Source of the DNA: Acidobacteriota bacterium
Lineage (GTDB): Bacteria > Acidobacteriota > Vicinamibacteria > Vicinamibacterales > UBA2999
Length of the DNA: 35,252 bases
Assembly: GCA_016184455.1 (NCBI GenBank)
Contig: JACPCS010000126.1
Span: 1 to 35,252 of the forward strand
Direction of reading: 5' to 3'
How positions within the stretch are numbered: the stretch's first letter is position 1; each line of letters starts with the position of its first letter. The notes below the pieces were generated by a model. That model made no database searches and had not been told where the DNA came from. It saw only the letters and a list, made by a program, of their open reading frames with translations. Both the position numbers and the translations under genes were made by a program. Positions 1 to 6,947 of this stretch are shown piece after piece.

Positions 1-134
1 TTGACGGCCGGCGCCTGCTGCGACGGGGCCCCCAGCGCGCGGAGTGTGCGCGCTGGGGTGGCAGGTCGGACACCAGTGCCGACGAGCGCAGCCGCGAGAA
101 CGGTCGACGCAATCAGGCGCGTTCGCGTGTTCAT
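1..134 (-). CDS. Secreted protein, N-terminal part only (runs off window)
   Basis: The ATG at 134 opens a frame that continues past the window edge with no stop. The first 28 or so residues look like a Sec signal peptide: basic start (MNTRTR), hydrophobic core (LIASTVLAAALVG), then small residues before PATPA. A GGAG ribosome-binding sequence lies about 8 bases upstream, inside the end of the preceding dehydrogenase gene, whose stop is only 3 bases away, so the two are probably co-transcribed. Nothing is left of the mature domain, so function cannot be assigned. The frame runs through a hairpin repeat (30-58), so either the repeat encodes part of the protein or the ORF is fortuitous. Confidence 0.5.
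   Translation of the reverse strand, partial: MNTRTRLIASTVLAAALVGTGVRPATPARTLRALGAPSQQAPAV
30..58 (-). repeat. Hairpin repeat, copy 1
   Basis: Perfect 11-bp inverted repeat (CCCCAGCGCGC / GCGCGCTGGGG) with a 7-base loop. It matches copies at 2006-2034 and 8718-8746, except that one A-T stem pair is replaced by a G-C pair, so pairing is kept. Read on the minus strand it has the same orientation as the other two copies relative to their promoters, but the promoter position would lie outside the window. Confidence 0.75.
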
Positions 135-137
135 ACG

Positions 138-1979
138 CTACTCCGCTGAAAACGCCAGCAGCACGTTGCCGGGCAGGATGCCGCCGTGATGCGAGTAGCC
201 GGAGTTCACGTACAGCATGCCGTCGACGACCGCCGCGCCCCCGTTGCTCATCGACCCGCCGTTGGCCTTCACACCGTTCACCGTCGTGAACTCGCGCGCG
301 GTGTCCACTTCCCAGAGAACCTTGCCGTCGCGCGTCGAATAGGCGCGCAGCCGGCCGTCCATCGTGCCGGAGAAAACAACACCCGGAATGAGCGTCACGG
401 CGGCGGGCTGTGAGGGCTTGCAGGGGATCGTGTTCGCGCACCCGGCGCCGGGCGTGTTCCACACGAGGCGCCCGGTCTTCAGGTCGACGGCATTCATGCC
501 GCCGCTCTCAGCGGGCCTGTCGGCAAAGAAGTCCGCATTCGCGGCATAGATGTTCACGCCGTCGGTCGCCGATCCCCAGAAGACGCCGCCTGACGACGAC
601 CCCTGTCCGACGCGCTGCTCCCAGACGATCTTTCCCTCGGCATCCGGATCGAAGCCGAAGATGATGCCGGTCTTGTTGCCGACGACGATGAGCTGTCGTC
701 CGTTGCCGACGTCGACGAGAAGGGCGGAGCCGGTGAAGTCGAAGTCGGGCGCATCTTTGTTGGGACACGCCGCCTCCTCACGATTGGGCGCCCGGCAGCT
801 GCCGTTCCAGATGTCGTTCTCCGTGATCTGGCGCGCCCATCGCACGCGGCCGCTCTCGAGCTCGATGGCGAGCAGCGAGTCCGACATTCGCGTGGACGGC
901 GGCGCGAAGTTGTTCCCCGTCCCGACGTAGAGCACGCCGCGCTTGATGTCGATCGTGGGCGTGTTCCAGATCGCGCCGCCGGCCGGGCCGGAGAGCTGCG
1001 TGCCGGTGCTGTTCTTCGTCGTCGGCACCGGCGTCTCGGTCACGGTGTAGGTCTTCCAGAGCTGCCGTCCGGTCTTCGCATCGAGCGCCACGACGCTGCC
1101 GCGGAACGAGCAGCACGGATACCGCGGGTCGACCACCTGCGATTCCTCGCGCGAGGAGACCGATACGTAGAGGCGGCCGTTGTACAGCTGCGGCGCCGCC
1201 GTGATCGCCGCGTGCGGATGCTCGTCGACGTCGACCTTCCAGAGAATCGTCCCGGCCGTTGCGTCGATCGCATAGACATCGGCGGCCTGATCGCCGAAGT
1301 ACGCAACGAGCTCCCCGCCCGTCCGCTGCTCCAGCGTGATCGCGGTGCGGATGCTCGCTTCGACTTCCAGCGTCCAGTGGAGGCAGCCGCTCTTCGCGTC
1401 GAGCACGTACAGCTCGCCTTCGGCCGTGGCGGCGTAGAGGCGTCCGCCCGCGACAACCGGCTGCGTGCCCGCGGAGGTCGCGCCCGGGAACCCGAAGGCC
1501 CATTTGAGCGTCAGTCGCGGAACATCTTCGGCGCGCAGACCGGCACCCTGCGCTGATTGAACGCGCGTGTTGCCGATCCCGTTGCCCCACCCGTTCCACG
1601 CCGGCCCGGCCAGCGGATTCGACGACGCCGGAAGGCGGGTCCTTTCGGACCCGCCGAAGCCCGCGGCGCAGTACGCGGCCCTCGGCATCGCATTGCTGGT
1701 ATCGGCGAGAGGCTTGCCCGATACATGGACGGCCAGCGCGCGCCGCTGCGCACGGCTCCTCTCGGCTGCCCGGGCGCGCATCGAGCCGCGCTCGAGCGAT
1801 TCGAGCACGTGCTCCGCCGTCAGACTCCGCATCTTCTCGAGGCTCGGCGCCCTGGCATCGGCTCGCGGACCCTCGTGGCAGGTGGCGCAGTACGTCTTGA
1901 ACAAGGCCTCGGGATCCTGGGCGGCCGCCGGCGCCGCCAGGAGCAACCAGGCGCCAAGAAGAAAGGCTCGTCGCACCAT
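138..1979 (-). CDS. Secreted cytochrome c / PQQ beta-propeller dehydrogenase
   Basis: The product is 613 residues. A signal peptide (residues 1-20, ending APAAA before QD) is followed by a small cytochrome c domain with heme motif CATCH at 31-35. The rest is a PQQ-type eight-bladed propeller with repeated blade motifs such as LYVLDAKSGCLHW, VYAIDATAGTILW, VVALDAKTGRQLW and LRAYSTRDGKVLWEVD. This layout resembles polyvinyl-alcohol-dehydrogenase-like periplasmic quinoprotein alcohol dehydrogenases, which pass electrons from PQQ to their own heme. The substrate cannot be told. Vicinal cysteines occur at YPCCSF. I chose the ATG at 1979 because the signal peptide starts there; the longer open frame upstream crosses a repeat. 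No clear Shine-Dalgarno sequence precedes it; a possible TAGAAT -10 box (1987-1992) lies so close that the mRNA could be nearly leaderless. Confidence 0.85.
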   Translation of the reverse strand: MVRRAFLLGAWLLLAAPAAAQDPEALFKTYCATCHEGPRADARAPSLEKMRSLTAEHVLESLERGSMRARAAERSRAQRRALAVHVSGKPLADTSNAMPRAAYCAAGFGGSERTRLPASSNPLAGPAWNGWGNGIGNTRVQSAQGAGLRAEDVPRLTLKWAFGFPGATSAGTQPVVAGGRLYAATAEGELYVLDAKSGCLHWTLEVEASIRTAITLEQRTGGELVAYFGDQAADVYAIDATAGTILWKVDVDEHPHAAITAAPQLYNGRLYVSVSSREESQVVDPRYPCCSFRGSVVALDAKTGRQLWKTYTVTETPVPTTKNSTGTQLSGPAGGAIWNTPTIDIKRGVLYVGTGNNFAPPSTRMSDSLLAIELESGRVRWARQITENDIWNGSCRAPNREEAACPNKDAPDFDFTGSALLVDVGNGRQLIVVGNKTGIIFGFDPDAEGKIVWEQRVGQGSSSGGVFWGSATDGVNIYAANADFFADRPAESGGMNAVDLKTGRLVWNTPGAGCANTIPCKPSQPAAVTLIPGVVFSGTMDGRLRAYSTRDGKVLWEVDTAREFTTVNGVKANGGSMSNGGAAVVDGMLYVNSGYSHHGGILPGNVLLAFSAE

Positions 1980-2005
1980 GCCGGGCATTCTACGCCGCTC
2001 TTCCA

Positions 2006-2034
2006 CCCCAACGCGCAAAGTCCGCGCGTTGGGG
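2006..2034 (+). repeat. Hairpin repeat, copy 2, upstream of a promoter
   Basis: Perfect 11-bp stem (CCCCAACGCGC / GCGCGTTGGGG) with loop AAAGTCC. The outer context TTCCA before and ACCCCGGC after the stem is shared with copy 3 read on the minus strand. It lies in the divergent gap between the PQQ dehydrogenase and the cytochrome gene, with a -35 box starting 10 bases after the stem. It could be an operator for a dimeric regulator, a REP-type mobile repeat, or a transcript hairpin. Confidence 0.85.
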
Positions 2035-2043
2035 ACCCCGGCC

Positions 2044-2072
2044 TTGGACGGCACAGGGCCGGGGCCTATAAT
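2044..2072 (+). promoter_or_regulatory. Sigma70-type promoter for the diheme cytochrome gene
   Basis: TTGGAC (2044-2049), a 17-base spacer, then a consensus TATAAT (2067-2072). Transcription should start near 2079, giving a leader of about 20 bases that contains the GGCGGAGA ribosome-binding site before the ATG at 2098. The hairpin repeat lies just upstream. Confidence 0.7.
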
Positions 2073-2097
2073 GGCGGCCGCGCCGGGCGGAGACAGT

Positions 2098-3303
2098 ATG
2101 CGATTGCGGTCCGGACGGACGCTCCTTGCGGCCATGGCCGTCGCCGTGGCCGGAGTGATCTCCGCACGCGTCGCCGCGCAAGCCGCGCCGCCGGACAAGC
2201 CCCTCCTCGCCGAGCAGGTCTTCAAGAACATCCAGGTGCTCCGGGGCATTCCCGTCGATGACTTCCTCGGGACGATGGGCATCATGGCGGCCGCCCTGCA
2301 GTTCGACTGCTCCGATTGCCATGTCGCGGCGGGCACGGAGAAGGTGGACTGGGCGGCCGACACGCCGCGCAAGCGGACGGCGCGCGCGATGGTGGCCATG
2401 GTCGCCGCCATCAACAAGAATTTCTTCACCGGACGCCAGCTCGTGACGTGCTGGACCTGTCATCGCAACCGCGACAAGCCGCTCGTCACGCCGGTCATGG
2501 CCACGATCTATGGTGAGCCGACGGTCGAGCGCGACGACGTCATCGTGCAGGCACCGGGCGCCCCCTCGGCCGAGTCGATTCTCGACCGATACATCGAGGC
2601 GTCCGGCGGCGCCCAGCGCCTGAAAGGCCTCACCAGCTTCGTCGGCAGGGGAACCAGCGTCAGCTTCGGCGGCTTCGGCGGCGGCGGCGACGTCGAGATC
2701 GTCGCGCAGGCCCCGGACAAGCGCGCCACGATCATCCTCTTCAAAGCGGAAACCGGCCGCGGCGACCAGGTGCGGAGCTACGACGGAGGGACCGGGTGGC
2801 TCCGAACGCCGCTCAACGTGCTCGGCGAGTTTCAGCTGACGGGATCGGATCTCGACGGGGCGAGGGTCGACGCGCAGTTGTCGTTTCCAGGACAGATCGA
2901 GCAGATTCTGACGAATCTGAGAACCGGACCACCGGCCACGATTGTCGATCTGCCCGCGCCGACGAGCCAGTCCGTACTGCAGCAGGGTGTTTCGTCAGGG
3001 CAGTCTCACGTGGTCAATGTGGTCCAGGGCGATGGGCCGAGGGGCCTTCTCGTGACGCTGTACTTCGACCAGCAGAGCGGGCTGCTGCTGCGCGAGCTTC
3101 GGTACGGCGGCTCGCCCATCGGCCGGATTCCCACGCAGATCGACTTCGCGGATTATCGCGACGTCAGCGGAATCAGGCTTCCCTTCCGCATCACGTTCGC
3201 GTGGCTGGACGGCCGCGACTCGATTGTGCTGAACGACATCCGGACGAACGTACCCATCGACCAGGCGAAGTTCGGCCGGCCGGCGCCGCTCACGCCGCGC
3301 TGA
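2098..3303 (+). CDS. Secreted diheme cytochrome with LolA-like C-terminal domain
   Basis: The product is 401 residues with a signal peptide (about 1-28, ending ARVAAQA). Two c-type heme motifs follow, CSDCH at 71-75 and CWTCH at 118-122. Each is preceded by a methionine-bearing helix (M60/M63 and M98/M101), the arrangement seen in the photosynthetic reaction-centre cytochrome c subunit family (PF02276-like), where the Met is the axial ligand. From about residue 155 (SILDRYIEASGGAQRL) the C-terminal half resembles the lipoprotein-carrier beta fold found in secreted acidobacterial proteins. It is probably a periplasmic electron carrier or sensor. No photosynthesis gene is near, so the family name should not be read as function. 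It has its own promoter and ribosome-binding site. Confidence 0.8.
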   Translation: MRLRSGRTLLAAMAVAVAGVISARVAAQAAPPDKPLLAEQVFKNIQVLRGIPVDDFLGTMGIMAAALQFDCSDCHVAAGTEKVDWAADTPRKRTARAMVAMVAAINKNFFTGRQLVTCWTCHRNRDKPLVTPVMATIYGEPTVERDDVIVQAPGAPSAESILDRYIEASGGAQRLKGLTSFVGRGTSVSFGGFGGGGDVEIVAQAPDKRATIILFKAETGRGDQVRSYDGGTGWLRTPLNVLGEFQLTGSDLDGARVDAQLSFPGQIEQILTNLRTGPPATIVDLPAPTSQSVLQQGVSSGQSHVVNVVQGDGPRGLLVTLYFDQQSGLLLRELRYGGSPIGRIPTQIDFADYRDVSGIRLPFRITFAWLDGRDSIVLNDIRTNVPIDQAKFGRPAPLTPR

Positions 3304-3306
3304 CGC

Positions 3307-3711
3307 TTATCGCGGCGCACCCTCCGCTTCGGACAACCCGAGGAAGAACTTTCTGCCGTCCGAGAAGACGATGTTCCTGCCGACGGCCTTCGTGGTGCCG
3401 TCCTTCGCCTGGTAGCCCTCGACAGTGATGTCGGATCCAGCCGGCAGCGATTCTTTCGACAGGCCGAGCCGGTACAGATTGTTCGGGCTGGCGCCCTCGA
3501 TCATCCACGTCACCGTCTTGCCGTCAGCGCCGGTGACTTCGATGTGAATCCAGGAGTGCGGGTTCGTCAGTTCCCACTTGACGACCTTGCCCCGCACCTT
3601 GATCGGCTTGGCCGCGTCGAATTCCGCAGCAAAGGCGTGATGGGCCCGCACCGGCGCCACCGCCAGAAGCAGGGCCGCACCCGCCGCAACAGCCAGGAGC
3701 CTCGTCCTCAT
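3307..3711 (-). CDS. DUF6152 secreted protein
   Basis: The product is 134 residues with a signal peptide ending VRAHHAF. The mature part has the DUF6152 hallmarks: HHAFAAEFD at the mature N-terminus, then 'KVVKWELTNPHSWIHIEV'. The histidine pair at the mature end could bind metal; that is inference, and the family's role is unknown. Its ATG overlaps the stop of the upstream gene as ATGA (3708-3711), so translation is coupled. It is the last gene of a minus-strand operon and converges on the cytochrome gene with 3 bases between stops. A second DUF6152 gene lies at 12834-13289. Confidence 0.85.
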   Translation of the reverse strand: MRTRLLAVAAGAALLLAVAPVRAHHAFAAEFDAAKPIKVRGKVVKWELTNPHSWIHIEVTGADGKTVTWMIEGASPNNLYRLGLSKESLPAGSDITVEGYQAKDGTTKAVGRNIVFSDGRKFFLGLSEAEGAPR

Positions 3712-4748
3712 CTCGCACCTTCATCTTTCTTCTGCGCCGCTTCCTGTTCGGCGACGCGGGCCCCGCGAAGGATATTGGCGATCATGTTGTTGCCTTCGTG
3801 GCAGGCCCACTCGTACACCGGCCCCCGCGTCCTCGTCCACGGGATTTCCGCGCCCCACGGTTTCGCCCAGGTGGTCGGATCTTCGGCCGTGAACTCGTAC
3901 AGCAGCGTGTCGTCCGCGATGCGCGTGAAGCGCTCCACCAGGTGCAGGTTCTCGCCCGATCCCTGGAACGCGCTCAGGTTCGTGAAGTTCGTTGTGTCGA
4001 CCACCAGCGTATTCCCTTCCCAGCGCCCCACCGCATCGCCCTGATACATGCGGATATTCTTCGGCACGTGCGGGCGGCCGTCGGTCGGAATCACGCGCGT
4101 GGAGTGGTTCGTCTCGCGAAGAATGGAGACGTATCCCGGCCCCTGCACGATCTGAATGAGGTTCCCCTCGTTGGCGCCCGGGATGAGCGGAATTCTCTCC
4201 TGGTTCAGGAGGATGCAGCGCTCGCTCAGCGGCCGGTTCTCGTGGCTGTCGAACTCATGCCCCTTGTTCCGTGCCGCGCGCTCGGCGTTGCGCGTCCGCG
4301 CGTCCGGCAGCATGGGCGGCACGACGCCTTCCGGCCCGACGATGAGCGACGTGCGCCGGTTGGTGGCGAACCTCACCTTCGAGCGATCGAACCCGTACAG
4401 CTCCAGGTCGTAGCGCACTTCCTGCGGATTGGCCGCGCCGAGATTGCCTTCCTCGCCGATGTCCCCCTGGCTCGCCCGTTTGGCCAGCTCGGCGAATTCC
4501 TGCTCGGTGTAGAACTCTCTCGCGCCGAGGTTCTTCGGCCGCTGGAAGGGCGTCACCGTGTTGTCGGTCCAGATGCCCTGCAGGTCCGGTCTGCCGTCTG
4601 GCGTCCGGGGCGGCGTCCACGGCTTTGCGGGCGCCTGCGCCCTCGGCGCCGCCGACGGGGTCTGTCCGGTGACGGCGGGCTGCACGAGCAGCGCAACCAG
4701 CACGCCGGCCGCCACCGCCGCGAGTGAAGCCAGTGAGCGACGGCTCAT
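3708..4748 (-). CDS. Secreted protein of unknown function, '(P/A)DGxPxLxGIW' family, long paralogue
   Basis: The product is 346 residues. A signal peptide (about 1-29, MSRRSLAS with an Ala/Val-rich core) is followed by PRTPDGRPDLQGIW, the hallmark of a large family of secreted proteins in acidobacteria and some proteobacteria whose function I do not know. Conserved stretches shared with the next gene are GRWEGNTLVVDTTNF, LHLVERFTRIADDTLLYEF and a late WACHEGNNM. The ATG at 4748 has a strong AAGGAGG site 6 bases upstream. It sits between its paralogue and the DUF6152 gene, and the three probably work together in the periplasm. A lipocalin-like binding role is possible but only a guess. Confidence 0.75.
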   Translation of the reverse strand: MSRRSLASLAAVAAGVLVALLVQPAVTGQTPSAAPRAQAPAKPWTPPRTPDGRPDLQGIWTDNTVTPFQRPKNLGAREFYTEQEFAELAKRASQGDIGEEGNLGAANPQEVRYDLELYGFDRSKVRFATNRRTSLIVGPEGVVPPMLPDARTRNAERAARNKGHEFDSHENRPLSERCILLNQERIPLIPGANEGNLIQIVQGPGYVSILRETNHSTRVIPTDGRPHVPKNIRMYQGDAVGRWEGNTLVVDTTNFTNLSAFQGSGENLHLVERFTRIADDTLLYEFTAEDPTTWAKPWGAEIPWTRTRGPVYEWACHEGNNMIANILRGARVAEQEAAQKKDEGAR

Positions 4749-4775
4749 GGGAGCCTCCTTTTCGTACTGACGGAC

Positions 4776-5594
4776 CTAATGACCGGGCTTCTTGCGGAGA
4801 GTGCCGTACAACAGCTCTTCGGCGAACTCCACACACCTGTATTCCAGGAGCTTGGCATTCCGCTCGACGCGCCGGTAGAGCGGCATGCTGATCTTCCAGG
4901 GGCGCGAGAACACCTTGGGATCTTCGATGGTCGCTTCGTAGGTGAGCGTGTCCGCGCTGCGCGCGGTGTAGCGCTCCACCACGTGCAGGGCGTCGCTGTG
5001 GAAGTTCCCGGCGCGATCGAACCACGTCCGTTCGTCGAGGCTCGTCACGTCGATGACCAGCGTCTCGCCGTCCCAGCGCCCGTTGGACCACCCCATCCAG
5101 CTGTCGCCGGGCGCCTTCGTTGGCGCGCCCATGTTGATGACGCGCACGGCGTTGGCGTACTCGTACGAGATCAGAATGTTCTGCGGCGACTGGACGATCT
5201 GAAACGGATACGGGAGATAGGTGGCGCGCGGCACGCCGGGCAGATAGCACTTGGCCTCCGGGTCGAGCGTCGCCCAGTGTGTCTGATTCTCCTTTTTCTT
5301 TGCCGCCGCCGCGGGGAGATAGGGGATCTCATCGCCCTCGACGACGCCCAGACCCGGCGGGATCGCAAAGACCGCCCCGAGCATCGGGGCCGGGCCTTTG
5401 GCCGCGGCATGCCCCTGCAAATCCCAGTTCGCCGTATTGAGGGCCTGCCAGATGCCGTTCAGATTGGGCTTGCCGTCCGCGGTGCGCGGCGCGCGGTACG
5501 CCGGCGCCTGCGCGGCGGCAACTGTCGCGGCGAGCAGGAGTCCGGCTGCCGCCGCAGCCGAGTGGATCAACGAGTCGCTAAGCCACTTTCGCAT
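4776..5594 (-). CDS. Secreted protein of unknown function, '(P/A)DGxPxLxGIW' family, short paralogue
   Basis: The product is 272 residues from the ATG at 5594; the frame is open further upstream but the signal peptide (MRKWLSDSLIHS, then an Ala/Leu core ending VAAAQA) starts here. It shares with the downstream gene ADGKPNLNGIW, GRWDGETLVIDVTSL, LHVVERYTARSADTLTYEA and a C-terminal YRCVEF motif, so the two are tandem paralogues that have diverged in length. The gap to the downstream gene is 27 bases. No clear ribosome-binding site is visible before the chosen start, but a good promoter lies at 5628-5656. Confidence 0.75.
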   Translation of the reverse strand: MRKWLSDSLIHSAAAAAGLLLAATVAAAQAPAYRAPRTADGKPNLNGIWQALNTANWDLQGHAAAKGPAPMLGAVFAIPPGLGVVEGDEIPYLPAAAAKKKENQTHWATLDPEAKCYLPGVPRATYLPYPFQIVQSPQNILISYEYANAVRVINMGAPTKAPGDSWMGWSNGRWDGETLVIDVTSLDERTWFDRAGNFHSDALHVVERYTARSADTLTYEATIEDPKVFSRPWKISMPLYRRVERNAKLLEYRCVEFAEELLYGTLRKKPGH

Positions 5595-5627
5595 AGGACT
5601 GGATCCGGAAGGTTGTGATCGCCGCCG

Positions 5628-5656
5628 ATGGTATATGCGAACCAAGGCCAGGTCAA
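5628..5656 (-). promoter_or_regulatory. Candidate internal promoter for the 5594-3307 gene trio
   Basis: On the minus strand, TTGACC (5656-5651), a 17-base spacer, then TACCAT (5633-5628). The -35 box overlaps the last codons of the epoxide hydrolase gene. The predicted start is near 5621, about 27 bases before the ATG at 5594. It would let the trio be made apart from the upstream two genes. Confidence 0.45.
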
Positions 5657-6933
5657 TCGCGCGTCGCGCGCAGAAACTCCATGAACAACCGGCTCACGTG
5701 CTCGGGCTGCTCCTGCTGCACCCAGTGGCCGGCGCCGCCGATCAGGTGGAAGCCCACCATACGTGTGCACGCGGTGGTGCGCATCCGATCGACCGCGCCG
5801 GGCGTCTGATACACGCCCCAGTCGCTCGTGCCGCCGATGAACATCGACGGCACGTCGATCGATCGGCCGGCGAACGTCCGCATCTCGGCAAGACTCTTGG
5901 GGTTGGAGCCGCGCCGCACGCGATAGCCCTGCAGCGCGCCGGTGAATTCCGTACGCGCGTATTCGGTCGCGTATACGCCGACCTCCGCGTCCGTCAGCCA
6001 CGTGCACGCGGCCATCTCGGCCGCCGATGGCATGAACGGCGCGACCGTCTCCGCCATCCCCTTGTCCTTTTCCATCACGTAATACGTCGGGATCTTCGCC
6101 ATCTCCTCGGCGACCCGCGCCTTCAGCGGGTGCGGGTCGTTCCCCTTCCAGTCGGCGCTCTTGTAGTGGTAGTACGCGCGGAAGAACGCATGCAGACCCT
6201 GCGGCGCGTGCAGCATGTCCGCATTGGCCCCGGGCGTGCGCTGATAGTTCTGGTAATACTTCCGCGGCGGATTCAGCTTCGCGAGCTCCGCGTCGAGCTC
6301 GTCGTCGGTCGGTGCGGGCCGCTGGAGGGAGGCGCCGTTGGCGGTATTGAACGGGATCGCCGGTGGCCCTTCGAACGGCGAGCTGAGAATCGTCACCGAC
6401 CTGAAGACGTCGGGCCGGATGAGGGCGGCCCACGCGGCGACGGGCGCGCCCGCGTCGTGGCCCGCGATCATCGCGACCGACCGATACCCGAGCGCGTACA
6501 CGAGTCCCATCGCGTCGCGCACCATGTTGAGGATGCGGAACGGATCGGGATCCGCGTCGTAGGAGCCGTCCCACCCGGTCGTGCGTCCGTATCCGCGCTG
6601 ATCGGGGGCGATCACGTGATAGCCCGCCGCCGCGAGCGGCAGCATCACCTTGCGCCAGCTGTAGGCCAGCTCCGGGAATCCGTGCAGCAGCAGCACGGCC
6701 CGGCGGCCGGACGTTTCATGGCCAGCCTCCAGGATGTGCACGGTCAGGCCGTTGACGTTGGCGATGCGGCGGGATCGAATCCCCGGCGGCAGCGTGGAGT
6801 TGCCGTACGGCGGGAGGCGGTCGACGTCGATGCCGGCCTGACTCGCGCTCGAGGCGCCCTGACCCACCGAGAAGCCGCCCATCGCCGCAGCGGACGTCGT
6901 GGCGAGAAACCCCCGTCGCGTCACCGCGTGCAT
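5653..6933 (-). CDS. Tat-exported alpha/beta hydrolase, epoxide-hydrolase type
   Basis: The product is 426 residues. The N-terminus TRRGFLATTSAAAMGG is a twin-arginine signal, so the enzyme should be folded before export. The alpha/beta hydrolase core shows the oxyanion-hole motif HGFPE (84-88), DQRGYG (111-116), the nucleophile elbow GHDAG with D160, and the catalytic His in GGAGHW (H403). Aspartate as nucleophile together with HGFPE indicates epoxide hydrolase rather than esterase; a haloalkane dehalogenase is less likely. The substrate is unknown. The ATG at 6933 has GGAG 7-8 bases upstream and lies 14 bases after the stop of the cytochrome/propeller gene, so the two are co-transcribed. 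Confidence 0.85.
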   Translation of the reverse strand: MHAVTRRGFLATTSAAAMGGFSVGQGASSASQAGIDVDRLPPYGNSTLPPGIRSRRIANVNGLTVHILEAGHETSGRRAVLLLHGFPELAYSWRKVMLPLAAAGYHVIAPDQRGYGRTTGWDGSYDADPDPFRILNMVRDAMGLVYALGYRSVAMIAGHDAGAPVAAWAALIRPDVFRSVTILSSPFEGPPAIPFNTANGASLQRPAPTDDELDAELAKLNPPRKYYQNYQRTPGANADMLHAPQGLHAFFRAYYHYKSADWKGNDPHPLKARVAEEMAKIPTYYVMEKDKGMAETVAPFMPSAAEMAACTWLTDAEVGVYATEYARTEFTGALQGYRVRRGSNPKSLAEMRTFAGRSIDVPSMFIGGTSDWGVYQTPGAVDRMRTTACTRMVGFHLIGGAGHWVQQEQPEHVSRLFMEFLRATRD

Positions 6934-6947
6934 GACGTTGCTCCAAT

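Noticed and set aside
2098..3303. Photosynthetic reaction-centre subunit
   Set aside because: Only the cytochrome family resemblance is seen; no reaction-centre or pigment gene is in the window.
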